Shown here one piece after another: positions 1 to 7,522 of a stretch of DNA of 13,976 bases. The position numbers and the translations under genes were made by a program. The DNA comes from UBA993 sp964389365 (lineage in GTDB: Bacteria; Bacillota; Dethiobacteria; DTU022). The notes under the pieces are model-generated. The model searched no databases. It had not been told where the DNA came from and saw nothing but the letters and a program-made list of their open reading frames with translations. Within the stretch, counting starts at the first letter, position 1; each line of letters begins with the position of its first letter. The stretch lies in assembly GCA_964389365.1 (NCBI GenBank), contig CAYMDO010000040.1, positions 1 to 13,976 of the forward strand, in the 5' to 3' direction.

Positions 1-129
1 CGTACAACCCGCAAAATCCATGCAAATCTTTCCAAACCTGCCCGGTTAAGCGGCTCCAAAAACTAGACTAATCCCATGTAATTGATGAAAAAGGATCTAT
101 ATTTATAGGCACAAAAAGCAGAATATTGG

Positions 130-159
130 TTGACATTGGCGACCGGTTGCTATTATAAT
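130..159 (+). promoter_or_regulatory. Sigma-A promoter of the liv-type operon
   Basis: A perfect -35 hexamer TTGACA (130-135) and a perfect -10 hexamer TATAAT (154-159) are separated by 18 nt. Transcription would start near 166, leaving a long leader before the first gene. The match to consensus implies high basal activity, so any control probably acts through a repressor or the leader. Confidence 0.8.
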
Positions 160-294
160 TTAGTATCATCCAATGAGTGGTAATATTATCCAAATTAGCT
201 GGTTACAAAGTAATATCTAAAAAAAGGGATATCCATAAGCAATTATTAGCAAGAGGGGGTGAGATCCGGGAGAAGCCAGGCAAGGAACACCCAA

Positions 295-330
295 ATGGCA
301 AGAAAAATCTTTAAGGTAACGAAGCATTGA
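295..330 (+). CDS. Possible 11-residue leader peptide before livK
   Basis: An ATG at 295 follows AAGGA (282-286) with 8 nt spacing and opens a frame encoding MARKIFKVTKH before a TGA at 328-330. It lies inside the transcribed leader, ending 30 nt before the binding-protein start. It is basic and lacks a run of branched-chain residues, so a classical amino-acid attenuator is not evident. It may be chance. The support is only the ribosome site and position. Confidence 0.2.
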   Translation: MARKIFKVTKH

Positions 331-360
331 AAACTTCAAATTACTAAGGGGGTTTATTAA

Positions 361-1620
361 TTGAAGAGTAAATTGCTGGTCATTTTACTGATTGGGATCA
401 TGGCTCTGGCTTTCGTAGCAGGCTGTGGTGATGGAGCTGCTGACGATGATGGCGCTGGTGAGGTTACAACCCATACCATCGTCGGGATTTTACCGTTAAC
501 CGGTGCTCTCAGTACCTTTGGTGAGAACAGTGCAGCGGTTGCCAAGCTGGCAGCTGCTGATGTAAACGAATGGCTGGAAGCAGAAGGTAAAGACTGGCGT
601 CTGCACCTGGAAATTGATGATGACGCGACTGAAGGTCCGGTCGGTCTGACCAAGATGCAGAGCTGGTTTGGTGAAGGCGTTAAAATTTTTGTCGGCCCGC
701 AGGCCAGCGGTGTTGCCCAGGAAATGCTCGCTTTTGCCAACGCCAACCAACTCCTTTATGTTTCGCCATCTTCAACATCACCGGCGCTTGCTATTGCTGA
801 TGACTTTTTATTCCGTTTCTGCACTACTGACGAAGTTCAGGGTCCGGCTATCGCTGCTGTAGCCATGGCTGCAGGTATTGAGCACCTGTTCTTTGCGTGG
901 CAGGGAGATACATGGGGTGACGGTCTGCAGGCAGCTGCAAAAGCTTCGGTTCTCGAATTGGGCATTGAAGTTGATGCAAATGAAATTCGTTTCGATCCGT
1001 TGAAGGATGCTTTCACTGCAGAAGCTGCTTTGCTGGACGGTTATGTATCAGAAGCAGTTGCTGCAGGCGTACCGATAGAGAAAATCGGATTAAACGTAAT
1101 CTGCTTTGAACAAATTGTGCCATTTATGGTGGAAGCATTAAAATATCCTCAATTAAAGCAAATTAAGTGGATTGGCAGTGACGGAACCGCTTTCTCCGAA
1201 GCCCTGCTTCAAACACCTGAAGCTGCACAGTTTGCTTTAGATGTTAAATTCGCCAACACAATGAACAAACCGGAAGACGGAAGCGTGAATTATGCCCGTG
1301 TAAGGGATCACGTCCAGGAGCAGTTAGGTCGTGAAACCGATGCTTACTCCTATAATACCTACGATATAGTTTGGGCACTGGCAAAGTGCATCGACCAAGT
1401 AGGTTATGATTCTGTAGCAGCAAAAGAGATCCTGCCAGAAGTCGTTAAAGAATGGTCGAAAACTGATGGAGCCAGCGGCTACATCGAGCTTAATGAATAC
1501 GGCGATCGCTCGTTTGCCAATTACGATATTGTTATGCTTGAGAGCCTTGAAGGTTGGTTTGTTCCAGGTTTCTTTGATGGTTTAACAAAAGAAATTACCT
1601 GGAAGACAAATGTATTCTAG
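361..1620 (+). CDS. livK: Lipoprotein substrate-binding protein of a branched-chain-type (HAAT) ABC importer
   Basis: This is the extracytoplasmic receptor that captures the substrate (branched-chain amino acid, other amino acid, amide or urea) and delivers it to the LivHM permeases. The 419-residue protein starts with TTG at 361, 8 nt after AAGGGGG (346-352). Residues 1-21 form a lysine-bearing signal peptide ending in the lipobox VAGC, so Cys22 would be lipidated and anchor it to the membrane. An acidic Gly/Ala/Asp linker follows, then the periplasmic-binding-protein type I fold (Peripla_BP_6-like), beginning VGILPLTGALSTFG and including VGPQASGV and YVSPSSTSPAL. It is followed by a hairpin and then the ATPases and permeases of the same system. 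The class is clear; the ligand cannot be read from sequence. The livK symbol denotes the family role only. Confidence 0.85.
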   Translation: MKSKLLVILLIGIMALAFVAGCGDGAADDDGAGEVTTHTIVGILPLTGALSTFGENSAAVAKLAAADVNEWLEAEGKDWRLHLEIDDDATEGPVGLTKMQSWFGEGVKIFVGPQASGVAQEMLAFANANQLLYVSPSSTSPALAIADDFLFRFCTTDEVQGPAIAAVAMAAGIEHLFFAWQGDTWGDGLQAAAKASVLELGIEVDANEIRFDPLKDAFTAEAALLDGYVSEAVAAGVPIEKIGLNVICFEQIVPFMVEALKYPQLKQIKWIGSDGTAFSEALLQTPEAAQFALDVKFANTMNKPEDGSVNYARVRDHVQEQLGRETDAYSYNTYDIVWALAKCIDQVGYDSVAAKEILPEVVKEWSKTDGASGYIELNEYGDRSFANYDIVMLESLEGWFVPGFFDGLTKEITWKTNVF

Positions 1621-1651
1621 AATGTTTGTTTGCTGGTAAGCTATTGATAAC

Positions 1652-1677
1652 GGGGGTCGGGGCGTTCTCCGACCCCC
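1652..1677 (+). terminator. GC-rich intercistronic hairpin between livK and livG
   Basis: GGGGGTCGG (1652-1660) pairs perfectly with CCGACCCCC (1669-1677). Two more inner pairs (one G-U) leave a CGTT tetraloop, giving an 11-bp stem. The 3' flank is ATTTAAGG, so there is no proper U-tract. It is therefore more likely a partial terminator or an mRNA-stabilising processing element than a full stop. Such elements after binding-protein genes usually keep receptor expression above that of the membrane and ATPase subunits. This role is inference; the hairpin is seen directly. Confidence 0.6.
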
Positions 1678-1681
1678 ATTT

Positions 1682-1688
1682 AAGGTGG
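1682..1688 (+). promoter_or_regulatory. Ribosome binding site that sets the livG start
   Basis: AAGGTGG lies 7 nt before the GTG at 1696 but only 1 nt before the upstream in-frame GTG at 1690. Spacing therefore favours 1696 as the start. It lies just 3' of the intercistronic hairpin, so folding of that hairpin could affect access. Confidence 0.6.
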
Positions 1689-1695
1689 TGTGGGA

Positions 1696-2466
1696 GTGAG
1701 TAATGTTCTGGTTGCTGAAAATGTAACAAAATCTTTCGAAGGCTTGATTGCTGTAAATAACGTCAGTATTGTCGTAAAAGAGAATACATTCACCATGTTA
1801 ATCGGCCCCAACGGGTGTGGCAAAACAACATTAATCAACTGTTGCACCGGTATCTTGAAACCAACATCTGGCCGGGTATTTTTAGGTGATATTGATATAA
1901 CAGGTTGGAAACCTCATGAGATCTACAAAGTTGGGTTTGTCAGAAGCTTTCAAATCCCTCTTCCCTTTATCGGCTTAACGGTAATTGACAATGTACTTGG
2001 TGCAATGAGAAACCCCGGGGAAGCTCCGCTTAAAGCGCATTCACTCAATAAATGGGCTGATGCGGAGGAGAAGAATATAGCACATGCCCTGGATATTCTT
2101 GCAAAAGTGGGGTTGGAGAAGCATTGGGATTTACCAAGCAGCTCACTTGGTGCCGCACAGCTGAAGATGCTGGAAGTCGCTAAGGGTTTGTCATCCGGGG
2201 CGAAAATTATTGCTTTGGATGAACCTATTGGCGGCGTGGATCCTGCTTCGGCGCATGAAATTCTCACTTATGTTTCTGAGCTTAAAAAAGAAGGAATCAC
2301 CTTTTTAGTAGTCGAACACCGGATTGATATCGCCGCACCTTTTGCAGATTATATTTATGCCATGGAGCTCGGTTCCTTAATTTCTGAAGGAACCCCGGAG
2401 CAAGTATTACATGACCCCAAAGTTGTTGAAGTTTATCTGGGCGAGGTGGCGACGGCGAAATGTTAA
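1696..2466 (+). CDS. livG: LivG-like ATP-binding subunit, HAAT-family ABC importer
   Basis: This is one of two cytoplasmic ATPases powering the importer. From the GTG at 1696 it is 256 residues, normal for LivG. Motifs in order are Walker A GPNGCGKT (37-44), Q-loop Gln86, signature at 151-155, Walker B with catalytic Glu176 (ALDEP), a GGVDP D-loop, and switch His208 (VVEHR). The signature is LGAAQ instead of LSGGQ, a clear departure. In a LivG/LivF heterodimer this signature would complete the LivF-side ATP site, where LivF already has Gln at the switch-His position. That site may thus be degenerate while the other stays canonical. The LivG assignment rests on His at the switch, the position before a LivF-type ATPase, and length. 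Its end overlaps the next gene by 7 nt, consistent with translational coupling. Confidence 0.85.
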   Translation: MSNVLVAENVTKSFEGLIAVNNVSIVVKENTFTMLIGPNGCGKTTLINCCTGILKPTSGRVFLGDIDITGWKPHEIYKVGFVRSFQIPLPFIGLTVIDNVLGAMRNPGEAPLKAHSLNKWADAEEKNIAHALDILAKVGLEKHWDLPSSSLGAAQLKMLEVAKGLSSGAKIIALDEPIGGVDPASAHEILTYVSELKKEGITFLVVEHRIDIAAPFADYIYAMELGSLISEGTPEQVLHDPKVVEVYLGEVATAKC

Positions 2467-3230
2467 CAGTAAAGAATTTAAATTCCGGTTACGGAAAACT
2501 GCAGGTTTTATATAATCTGAACATCGAGGTACCGGAAAAAGGATTGACCGTGGTTGTCGGTCCAAACGGCGCCGGTAAAACTACCCTGCTTTGCAGTATT
2601 ATGAATATCGCCAATGTTTTTTCCGGTGAAATCTTGTTTGACGGCGAACCGCTATCCGGTGTTGTCACACATAAGCTTGCGCAAAAAGGTATTTCTTATG
2701 TACCACAGATGGGAAATGTATTTGCCGGGCTTACGGTACTGGATAACCTGCATATGGCCGGTTATATGCTCAATAAATCTGAAGTAAATGATAAATCAGC
2801 GCATATGACTGAGATTTTCCCTGTTCTCAAGAAATTTATTCACCGTCTTGCCGGAACACTGAGCGGTGGGGAGCGAAGGATGTTGGCTATAGCCATGGGA
2901 CTGATGAAAAACCCCAAACTGATGCTTTTGGACGAACTCAGCACTGACCTGGCGCCAATTATTGCCGAGCGGGTTATGGTCGAAGTAGCCAGGATGAGGG
3001 ATGAGCTGGGCATAACGATTCTGATGGTTGAGCAGATGGCCAAACGGGCCCTGGAAATTGGTGACACTGCTTACCTGTTGGTCAGCGGCGAGGCAAAATA
3101 TTCTGGACAGGCAGACAACTTGCTCTACGAACCGGAACTCTGTTCCATGTACCTGGGCATCAAGCAGTCATCAGGCAAAGATGGCGACTTTGAACTATCG
3201 GTTTCGGATGAAGGGAGTGAGAACAACTGA
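2460..3230 (+). CDS. livF: LivF-like ATP-binding subunit, HAAT-family ABC importer
   Basis: This is the second ATPase of the importer, 256 residues, with an ATG at 2460 inside the end of livG. Motifs are Walker A GPNGAGKT (34-41), Q-loop Gln83, signature LSGGE (134-138), and Walker B LMLLDE (154-159, catalytic Glu159). Gln192 (MVEQMAKRA) occupies the switch-His position, which is the usual LivF state. The residues after the Walker B Glu read LSTDLAP where LivF proteins normally have P-S-x-G-L-A-P, so the usual proline is Leu160. Its intact signature should complete the LivG-side ATP site. The C-terminus runs some residues past the final conserved YLG with a polar, acidic tail. The stop overlaps the livH ATG by 1 nt. 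Confidence 0.87.
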   Translation: MLTVKNLNSGYGKLQVLYNLNIEVPEKGLTVVVGPNGAGKTTLLCSIMNIANVFSGEILFDGEPLSGVVTHKLAQKGISYVPQMGNVFAGLTVLDNLHMAGYMLNKSEVNDKSAHMTEIFPVLKKFIHRLAGTLSGGERRMLAIAMGLMKNPKLMLLDELSTDLAPIIAERVMVEVARMRDELGITILMVEQMAKRALEIGDTAYLLVSGEAKYSGQADNLLYEPELCSMYLGIKQSSGKDGDFELSVSDEGSENN

Positions 3231-4168
3231 TGGCGCCCTGGTTATCAAGCGGTTTAATTTATGCCAGCGGTCTTGCTATGACGGCAGGCAGCATTACTTT
3301 GCTTTATATTGTTACCCGCACTTTTAACTTTGCCGTAGCCAGTATGGCTACAATCGGTTTTATTGTTGTTTATACCGGTGTTTCACTTTTCGGTGGTTTG
3401 CCCTATCAGTATTATCCTTTTGTGCTGATCGTCGGGGCTATTTCCGGGGTTATCTGCTATTTCGGGTTAAACCGGCCGCTGCTGTACAGGAAAGCGGCGG
3501 AAACTACCCTGATGATGTCAACCTTGGGTTACGATCTTATCCTGTTGTCATTGATACAGATGTACGCTGACTATCTTACTTACACCTTTAAGCTTTTCCC
3601 GCGCCGGGTGACGATGAGTGTTTTTGATTTTGAACTCTTTGGTGAAAAGGCTGCTGCATTTATTTTGCCAATTATTGCTGTTGTTTGCCTGACAGTCTTG
3701 CACTTCTTTTTAACTAAAACCAAGTTTGGAATTGCCATGAGGGCAACAATCGAAAACCCGACGCTTGCCGGAGCATCCGGTATTAACTCTGACCGGGTTT
3801 ACCTGGTTTCCTGGATTATCAGCGGAGGGATGGCTACTTTGGGAGGGGCTTTTATGGTTATGGCCATGACCGGCACTCCGGTCATGGGTATGTACACCAT
3901 TCCGCTGATGTTTGCCGGTGCTATTCTGGGTGGTTTGGGCAACATCTACGGAGGAATCCTAGGTGGAATGGTGATCGGCCTGACAGAATATGCCGGGGTT
4001 TATCTGCTTGCTCAAAATATCGGGCCCTGGATTCTCGGATACCGGATGGGGATACCTTTGTTTATCATGGCTGCAACTTTGCTCATTTTCCCTAGGGGCT
4101 TATCCGGCATACCTCTGGTTAAGATGATCAAAAATCTTTTCGGACAGAGGAGAGGTGCTAGCGCATGA
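3230..4168 (+). CDS. livH: LivH-like permease subunit, HAAT-family ABC importer
   Basis: This is one of two integral membrane subunits forming the transport path (BPD_transp_2 type). The 312-residue protein starts at the ATG overlapping the livF stop, with AAGGGAG at 3211-3217. It is strongly hydrophobic, with about eight membrane segments. Residues 33-48 (NFAVASMATIGFIVVY) match the LivH N-terminal hallmark. Residues 168-190 (around RATIENPTLAGASGINSDRV) form the EAA-like cytoplasmic loop that contacts the ATPases, and the glycine-rich GGLGNIYGGILGG (234-246) is also family-typical. It overlaps livM by 4 nt (ATGA), indicating coupled translation. Confidence 0.88.
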   Translation: MAPWLSSGLIYASGLAMTAGSITLLYIVTRTFNFAVASMATIGFIVVYTGVSLFGGLPYQYYPFVLIVGAISGVICYFGLNRPLLYRKAAETTLMMSTLGYDLILLSLIQMYADYLTYTFKLFPRRVTMSVFDFELFGEKAAAFILPIIAVVCLTVLHFFLTKTKFGIAMRATIENPTLAGASGINSDRVYLVSWIISGGMATLGGAFMVMAMTGTPVMGMYTIPLMFAGAILGGLGNIYGGILGGMVIGLTEYAGVYLLAQNIGPWILGYRMGIPLFIMAATLLIFPRGLSGIPLVKMIKNLFGQRRGASA

Positions 4169-5337
4169 TTATGAAAGAGATTTTTGGCGGAAAATTAAAA
4201 GCTTTAACAACAAACAGGATAGTTTTAGTTTTAACGGTCATTATTGCTTTGCTGGCATTTCTCTACTTAAGCCGTGGCATATCGATAATTCTGACCATTT
4301 TAATCCAGGTAACCGTGTTCTCGATTATCACCATGAGCTTGAACCTTGAATCCGGTTATTCAGGTATACCCCAGTTCGGACGGGTAGCTGCAGTAATTGC
4401 CGGAGCTTTTGCGGTTGGAGCAATTCCGGGCCGTATTATAGCCTATTTCATGGGGCTGCCCGCTGGCGCAGAATATGCTTCAGATACTGTAAACTTCAGG
4501 CTTGTTCCGGAAATCAATGCTTTGCTGGCCAGCAACTGGTTGTTAGCGCTGGGTTTTCTGGTTATGTGCCTGGTTCTGGCTGCACTGTCGGGGGCTTTGA
4601 TTGGTTGGCTTATTTCCAGGCCTGCGATTCGGTTGAAAGAAGGCTACCTGGGTATATCGATGCTCGCTATCGGTGACTTTTTCATGTGGGTCGGTCATAA
4701 CTGGAATATTATCGTAGGCGGTAGTGTACCGGTTAATGTCCCGGATCCTTTCCGTATGTTTGGGACGTCCCGTTTTGTTGTAATTGTTCCTGTGTTTTTT
4801 GTGATTGCTATACTTATCTTCATCTATCTGAACAAGCTGACCCAGTCACCGTTTGGTAGAAATTTAAGAATGCTGCGCGATAATGACATGTCGGCCAACG
4901 CCGCTGGCCTGAATATCGTAAAAGTCCGGACGCAGGCGCTGGTTATCGGTGCTGCTATTGCAGCTGTCGGTGGAGGCCTGTATGTTATCTACACCGGTTC
5001 TGTGGCGGCAATCGGCCTAACCAGGCTGACTTTTACCTTCTGGCCCTGGGCTTACATGATGCTCGGAGGTATTGGCAGTAATATCGGCGTATTTTTGGGT
5101 GTTTTCCTGCTGACAATTTTAAGAACAATGATTATCATCTTTCGATCCACCTGGTTTGGATTTCTCTTGCAGGTTGGAATCGATCCGCTGTGGTTGGAAT
5201 TTACTCTATTAGGTTTGGTTATCGTCGTTGTTATTCTCTTCCTACCGCACGGCCTTGTTCCCGAAAGAATTGCACCGATGCTGCCCAGTAAACGGATCAA
5301 AAAAGTCCTGGCAGACAGGCAGGCGGTTAGCAAATAG
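4165..5337 (+). CDS. livM: LivM-like permease subunit, HAAT-family ABC importer
   Basis: This is the second membrane subunit of the importer, 390 residues. The ATG at 4165 overlaps the livH stop and follows AGAGGTG (4151-4157) by 7 nt; an in-frame ATG at 4171 is an alternative. The protein has a hydrophobic core with about nine or ten segments. It carries the LivM hallmark SLNLESGYSGIPQFG (58-72) and an EAA-like loop at about 230-270 (LRDNDMSANAAGLN). A polar stretch at about 97-118 is probably extracytoplasmic. The C-terminus is basic and cytoplasmic. It is the last gene of the operon, with a terminator starting about 30 nt downstream. Confidence 0.87.
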   Translation: MIMKEIFGGKLKALTTNRIVLVLTVIIALLAFLYLSRGISIILTILIQVTVFSIITMSLNLESGYSGIPQFGRVAAVIAGAFAVGAIPGRIIAYFMGLPAGAEYASDTVNFRLVPEINALLASNWLLALGFLVMCLVLAALSGALIGWLISRPAIRLKEGYLGISMLAIGDFFMWVGHNWNIIVGGSVPVNVPDPFRMFGTSRFVVIVPVFFVIAILIFIYLNKLTQSPFGRNLRMLRDNDMSANAAGLNIVKVRTQALVIGAAIAAVGGGLYVIYTGSVAAIGLTRLTFTFWPWAYMMLGGIGSNIGVFLGVFLLTILRTMIIIFRSTWFGFLLQVGIDPLWLEFTLLGLVIVVVILFLPHGLVPERIAPMLPSKRIKKVLADRQAVSK

Positions 5338-5356
5338 TTTTATCACCGGTGAATAA

Positions 5357-6217
5357 CTAGTGGGTAAGAGGCGCCTTCAGGGGCGCCTTTTTATTATTTT
5401 TATTTACCCTCACGTTGCGGTAGGTTACCGCAAAAAGTACTACCGAACCGCCGGCAATTGCCCATATTCCCGGTGCTTCTCCGATTACAAGAAGAACCCA
5501 GACCGGATTAAGCAGGGGATCGATAACCTGCATCAAAACAGCATCAATGGCTTGAACAGATTTTATGGCAACCGAATAGAGAATAAAAGACAACCCGATT
5601 TGCATAGTTCCCATATAGAATAGAGCTAGCCAGTTGATGTAGGTGGGTGCTTGTTGCAAATAAAATGGAAAGCAGAAAAGTGCGGTTAAAATATTTCCCA
5701 GCAAGATGGTTTCCAGGGTGGAGGCATCTTTCTGCATTCGTAAGCATAGAATAAAGTAGGAAAGCGAGATGCCGCTCAAGACAGCCAAAATATTACCCCA
5801 GATACCCTCAAGAGTAAGTCTGTCGATAAAAAAAAGGAGCATACCGCCAAAAACGGTTGTTATGATCAACCAATCAAAACGTGTTACTTTTTCTTTTAAA
5901 ATCCAGGCCCCGAGTAACGCCGTAAATACAGGGGCAGTGTATTGTAGGAGAATAGCGTTGGCAGCGGTAGTCATCTTGGTTGCGCTGACAAACGTAATCA
6001 TCGTAACAGCATACGCAAAAGCGCCAGCCAGTTGTGGGTAAGAGAAATTTATGTGTAGTTTTCCACGCAACCAGGCAAACATAAGGACAGAAGCTATCAT
6101 ACTGCGCAGCCCGGCTATAGCGAACGGGTTAAGATCAACAAGTTTGATTAGGAGGCCGCTGGTGCTCCAAAGTATAGAAGCCAAAGCAATATAAAGCAGG
6201 GGCCGGTTGGGGTTCAT
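5357..6217 (-). CDS. EamA/DMT-superfamily membrane transporter
   Basis: A 286-residue, highly hydrophobic protein with the two-repeat, roughly ten-helix layout of EamA (drug/metabolite transporter) proteins. The N-terminal repeat begins ALASILWSTSGLLIKL and includes AGLRSMIASVLMF and ILLQYTAPVFTALLGAWILKE. The second repeat ends with QAIDAVLMQVIDPLLNPVWVLLVIGE. Family members export amino acids or other metabolites; the substrate here is unknown. The ATG at 6217 has no good ribosome site, and the nearest GGGAGG is over 30 nt upstream with no usable start near it, so initiation may be weak. It follows the cysteine desulfurase-family gene on the same strand after 114 nt, where a possible promoter lies. 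Its last codons (KKAPLKAPLTH) are encoded by the terminator stem of the convergent operon. Confidence 0.82.
   Translation of the reverse strand: MNPNRPLLYIALASILWSTSGLLIKLVDLNPFAIAGLRSMIASVLMFAWLRGKLHINFSYPQLAGAFAYAVTMITFVSATKMTTAANAILLQYTAPVFTALLGAWILKEKVTRFDWLIITTVFGGMLLFFIDRLTLEGIWGNILAVLSGISLSYFILCLRMQKDASTLETILLGNILTALFCFPFYLQQAPTYINWLALFYMGTMQIGLSFILYSVAIKSVQAIDAVLMQVIDPLLNPVWVLLVIGEAPGIWAIAGGSVVLFAVTYRNVRVNKNNKKAPLKAPLTH
5366..5395 (+). terminator. Rho-independent terminator of the liv-type operon
   Basis: AGGCGCC (5369-5375) pairs with GGCGCCT (5382-5388) around a short TTCAGG loop, extendable outward with A-U and G-U pairs. TTTTTATTATTTTT follows immediately. The stem lies within the last codons of the convergent EamA gene (stop at 5357-5359). 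In the reverse direction there is no U-tract after the stem, so it should work only for the + strand operon. Confidence 0.88.
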
Positions 6218-6291
6218 GGACTTGGCGGCAGCAGACGCTCTGATCGTCGGGTTCCTCCCGGTCAGGAAATATGCTAACTGCCAAGCATTGT

Positions 6292-6319
6292 ATCATATAA
6301 TTTAAATAAAATTACACAA
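6292..6319 (-). promoter_or_regulatory. Possible promoter for the EamA transporter gene
   Basis: Reading the minus strand, TTGTGT (6319-6314) is 16 nt from TATGAT (6297-6292) in a very AT-rich gap. Both hexamers deviate from consensus and the spacer is short. It would give the transporter independent transcription with a leader of about 65-70 nt. Read-through from the upstream gene is equally possible, as no clear terminator separates them. Confidence 0.35.
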
Positions 6320-6331
6320 GTGTTGAAAAAA

Positions 6332-7522
6332 TTAGCCTTTCCCAACCAGTAAAACAATTTCCCTGATGGCATTAGCCAGATATAGGATATCGTCAGGCGT
6401 CGTAAAAAACCCGGGGCTCAAGCGAACAGTACCACCGGGAAATGTGCCGATTGCCTTATGTGCGAGAGGTGCGCAATGCAGGCCGGTTCGGCAAAGAATA
6501 CCGTAGTTATTTTCCAGGATATAGCCGATCTCGCCACAATCGGTGTTGCCGATAGTAAAAGACAAGCTGCCGGAACATTCTGCTGCATCAGCCGGGCCGT
6601 AAACGGTAACTCGGGGTATCCTCAACAGTTGCTCGCGCAATAAACGGCGCAAGGCAACTTCGTGCTCGCGTATCGGGTTCAACCCTGTTTTCATGATAAA
6701 ATTTATTCCTTCAAGAAGCCCGGCCAGCCCGGCACTGTTTAAAGTGCCTGCTTCAAGCCGCTCAGGCATACTTTCTGGGTGCAAATCAATTTCAGACTGG
6801 CTGCCGGTGCCGCCTTCCCGGAGCGGTTTAAGATCGATTCCTGCTTTTACATAAAGGCCCCCGGTACCGGTTGGCCCGAGCAGGCTCTTATGGCCCGTAA
6901 AGGCTAACAGATCAATATCAAGCTCAGTAATATCAATGTTTATGCTTCCGGCTGTTTGTGCCGCATCAACAAGCACTTTCACCCCTCTGTTGTGTGCCGA
7001 TTTGATCATTTCACGCAAAGGGGCTACTGTACCGAAAACATTTGAAGCATGGTTTACAACCAGCAGGCTGGTTTGAGGCCGGTAAGCCTGATCAAGAAAA
7101 GCCAGATCAAGATAACCTTCCGGGGAGCAGGGGATCATCGTTGTGGCAACCAATCCATTGCGGCGCATCGAGCCAAGAGGCCTGAGCACGGAGTTGTGGT
7201 CATAAGCTGTAAATATTACGTGATCGCCAGCCTTCAGAAAACCTTTCAGGGCAATATTTAATGCGTCAGTGGCATTAAAGGCAAAAATGATCCGTGCCGG
7301 ATCATCCACATTAAAAAGTGCGGCCAGCGCTTCCCTAGTCCTGTAGATTAGCCTATCAGACTCGAGGGTCCTGGTGTGGCCTGACCTGCCGGGGTTTCCG
7401 CACATCCGGCGCATCTGTTCTTCAGCTGCCCTGTAAACTGCTTCAGGTTTCGGCCAGGAGGTTGCAGAGTTGTCAAAGTAGAGATTTAAATTTTCTGTTC
7501 CTAAAATATTATTACAGCTCAT
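6332..7522 (-). CDS. SufS-like class V aminotransferase, cysteine desulfurase-family protein (EF2568-like group)
   Basis: A PLP enzyme expected to remove sulfur from cysteine, or selenium from selenocysteine, through a cysteine persulfide or selenide. From the ATG at 7522 it has 396 residues. The N-terminus YFDNSATSWPKPEAV is typical of the family. Other motifs are YDHNS (His109), VDAAQ (Asp186, Gln189), FTGHKS with PLP lysine at 212, and RTGLHCAPLAHKAIGT with the likely catalytic Cys350. The RTGLHCAP form points to the group modelled as TIGR01977 (EF2568-like), often found beside DUF3343 genes, rather than housekeeping IscS/NifS. AAGGAG (7538-7533) lies 10 nt from the ATG; a TTG at 7525 is 7 nt away and is an alternative start. 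It overlaps the DUF3343 gene by 11 nt, so the two are probably coupled. The direction toward sulfur or selenium is inferred from context. Confidence 0.82.
   Translation of the reverse strand: MSCNNILGTENLNLYFDNSATSWPKPEAVYRAAEEQMRRMCGNPGRSGHTRTLESDRLIYRTREALAALFNVDDPARIIFAFNATDALNIALKGFLKAGDHVIFTAYDHNSVLRPLGSMRRNGLVATTMIPCSPEGYLDLAFLDQAYRPQTSLLVVNHASNVFGTVAPLREMIKSAHNRGVKVLVDAAQTAGSINIDITELDIDLLAFTGHKSLLGPTGTGGLYVKAGIDLKPLREGGTGSQSEIDLHPESMPERLEAGTLNSAGLAGLLEGINFIMKTGLNPIREHEVALRRLLREQLLRIPRVTVYGPADAAECSGSLSFTIGNTDCGEIGYILENNYGILCRTGLHCAPLAHKAIGTFPGGTVRLSPGFFTTPDDILYLANAIREIVLLVGKG

Larger units (their letters stand above)
1..360. other. Non-coding region and leader upstream of the ABC importer operon
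   Basis: No convincing gene lies here. Bases 1-74 are open in all three forward frames for a short distance (stops near 49, 66 and 74), so the tail of an upstream gene cannot be excluded or assigned to a frame. A strong promoter sits at 130-159, so roughly 166-360 would be an untranslated leader of about 195 nt. The leader holds a possible 11-codon peptide (295-330) and small inverted repeats, for example GGGTG at 257-261 with CACCC at 288-292. I see no known riboswitch or T-box core. Confidence 0.6.

Noticed and set aside
1..74. 3' end of an upstream gene
   Set aside because: All three forward frames are open for a short distance at the edge and none shows a recognisable motif, so no call is justified.
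160..360. T-box or known amino-acid riboswitch upstream of livK
   Set aside because: No T-box sequence, no terminator/antiterminator pair with a U-tract, and no recognisable glycine, lysine or other riboswitch core.
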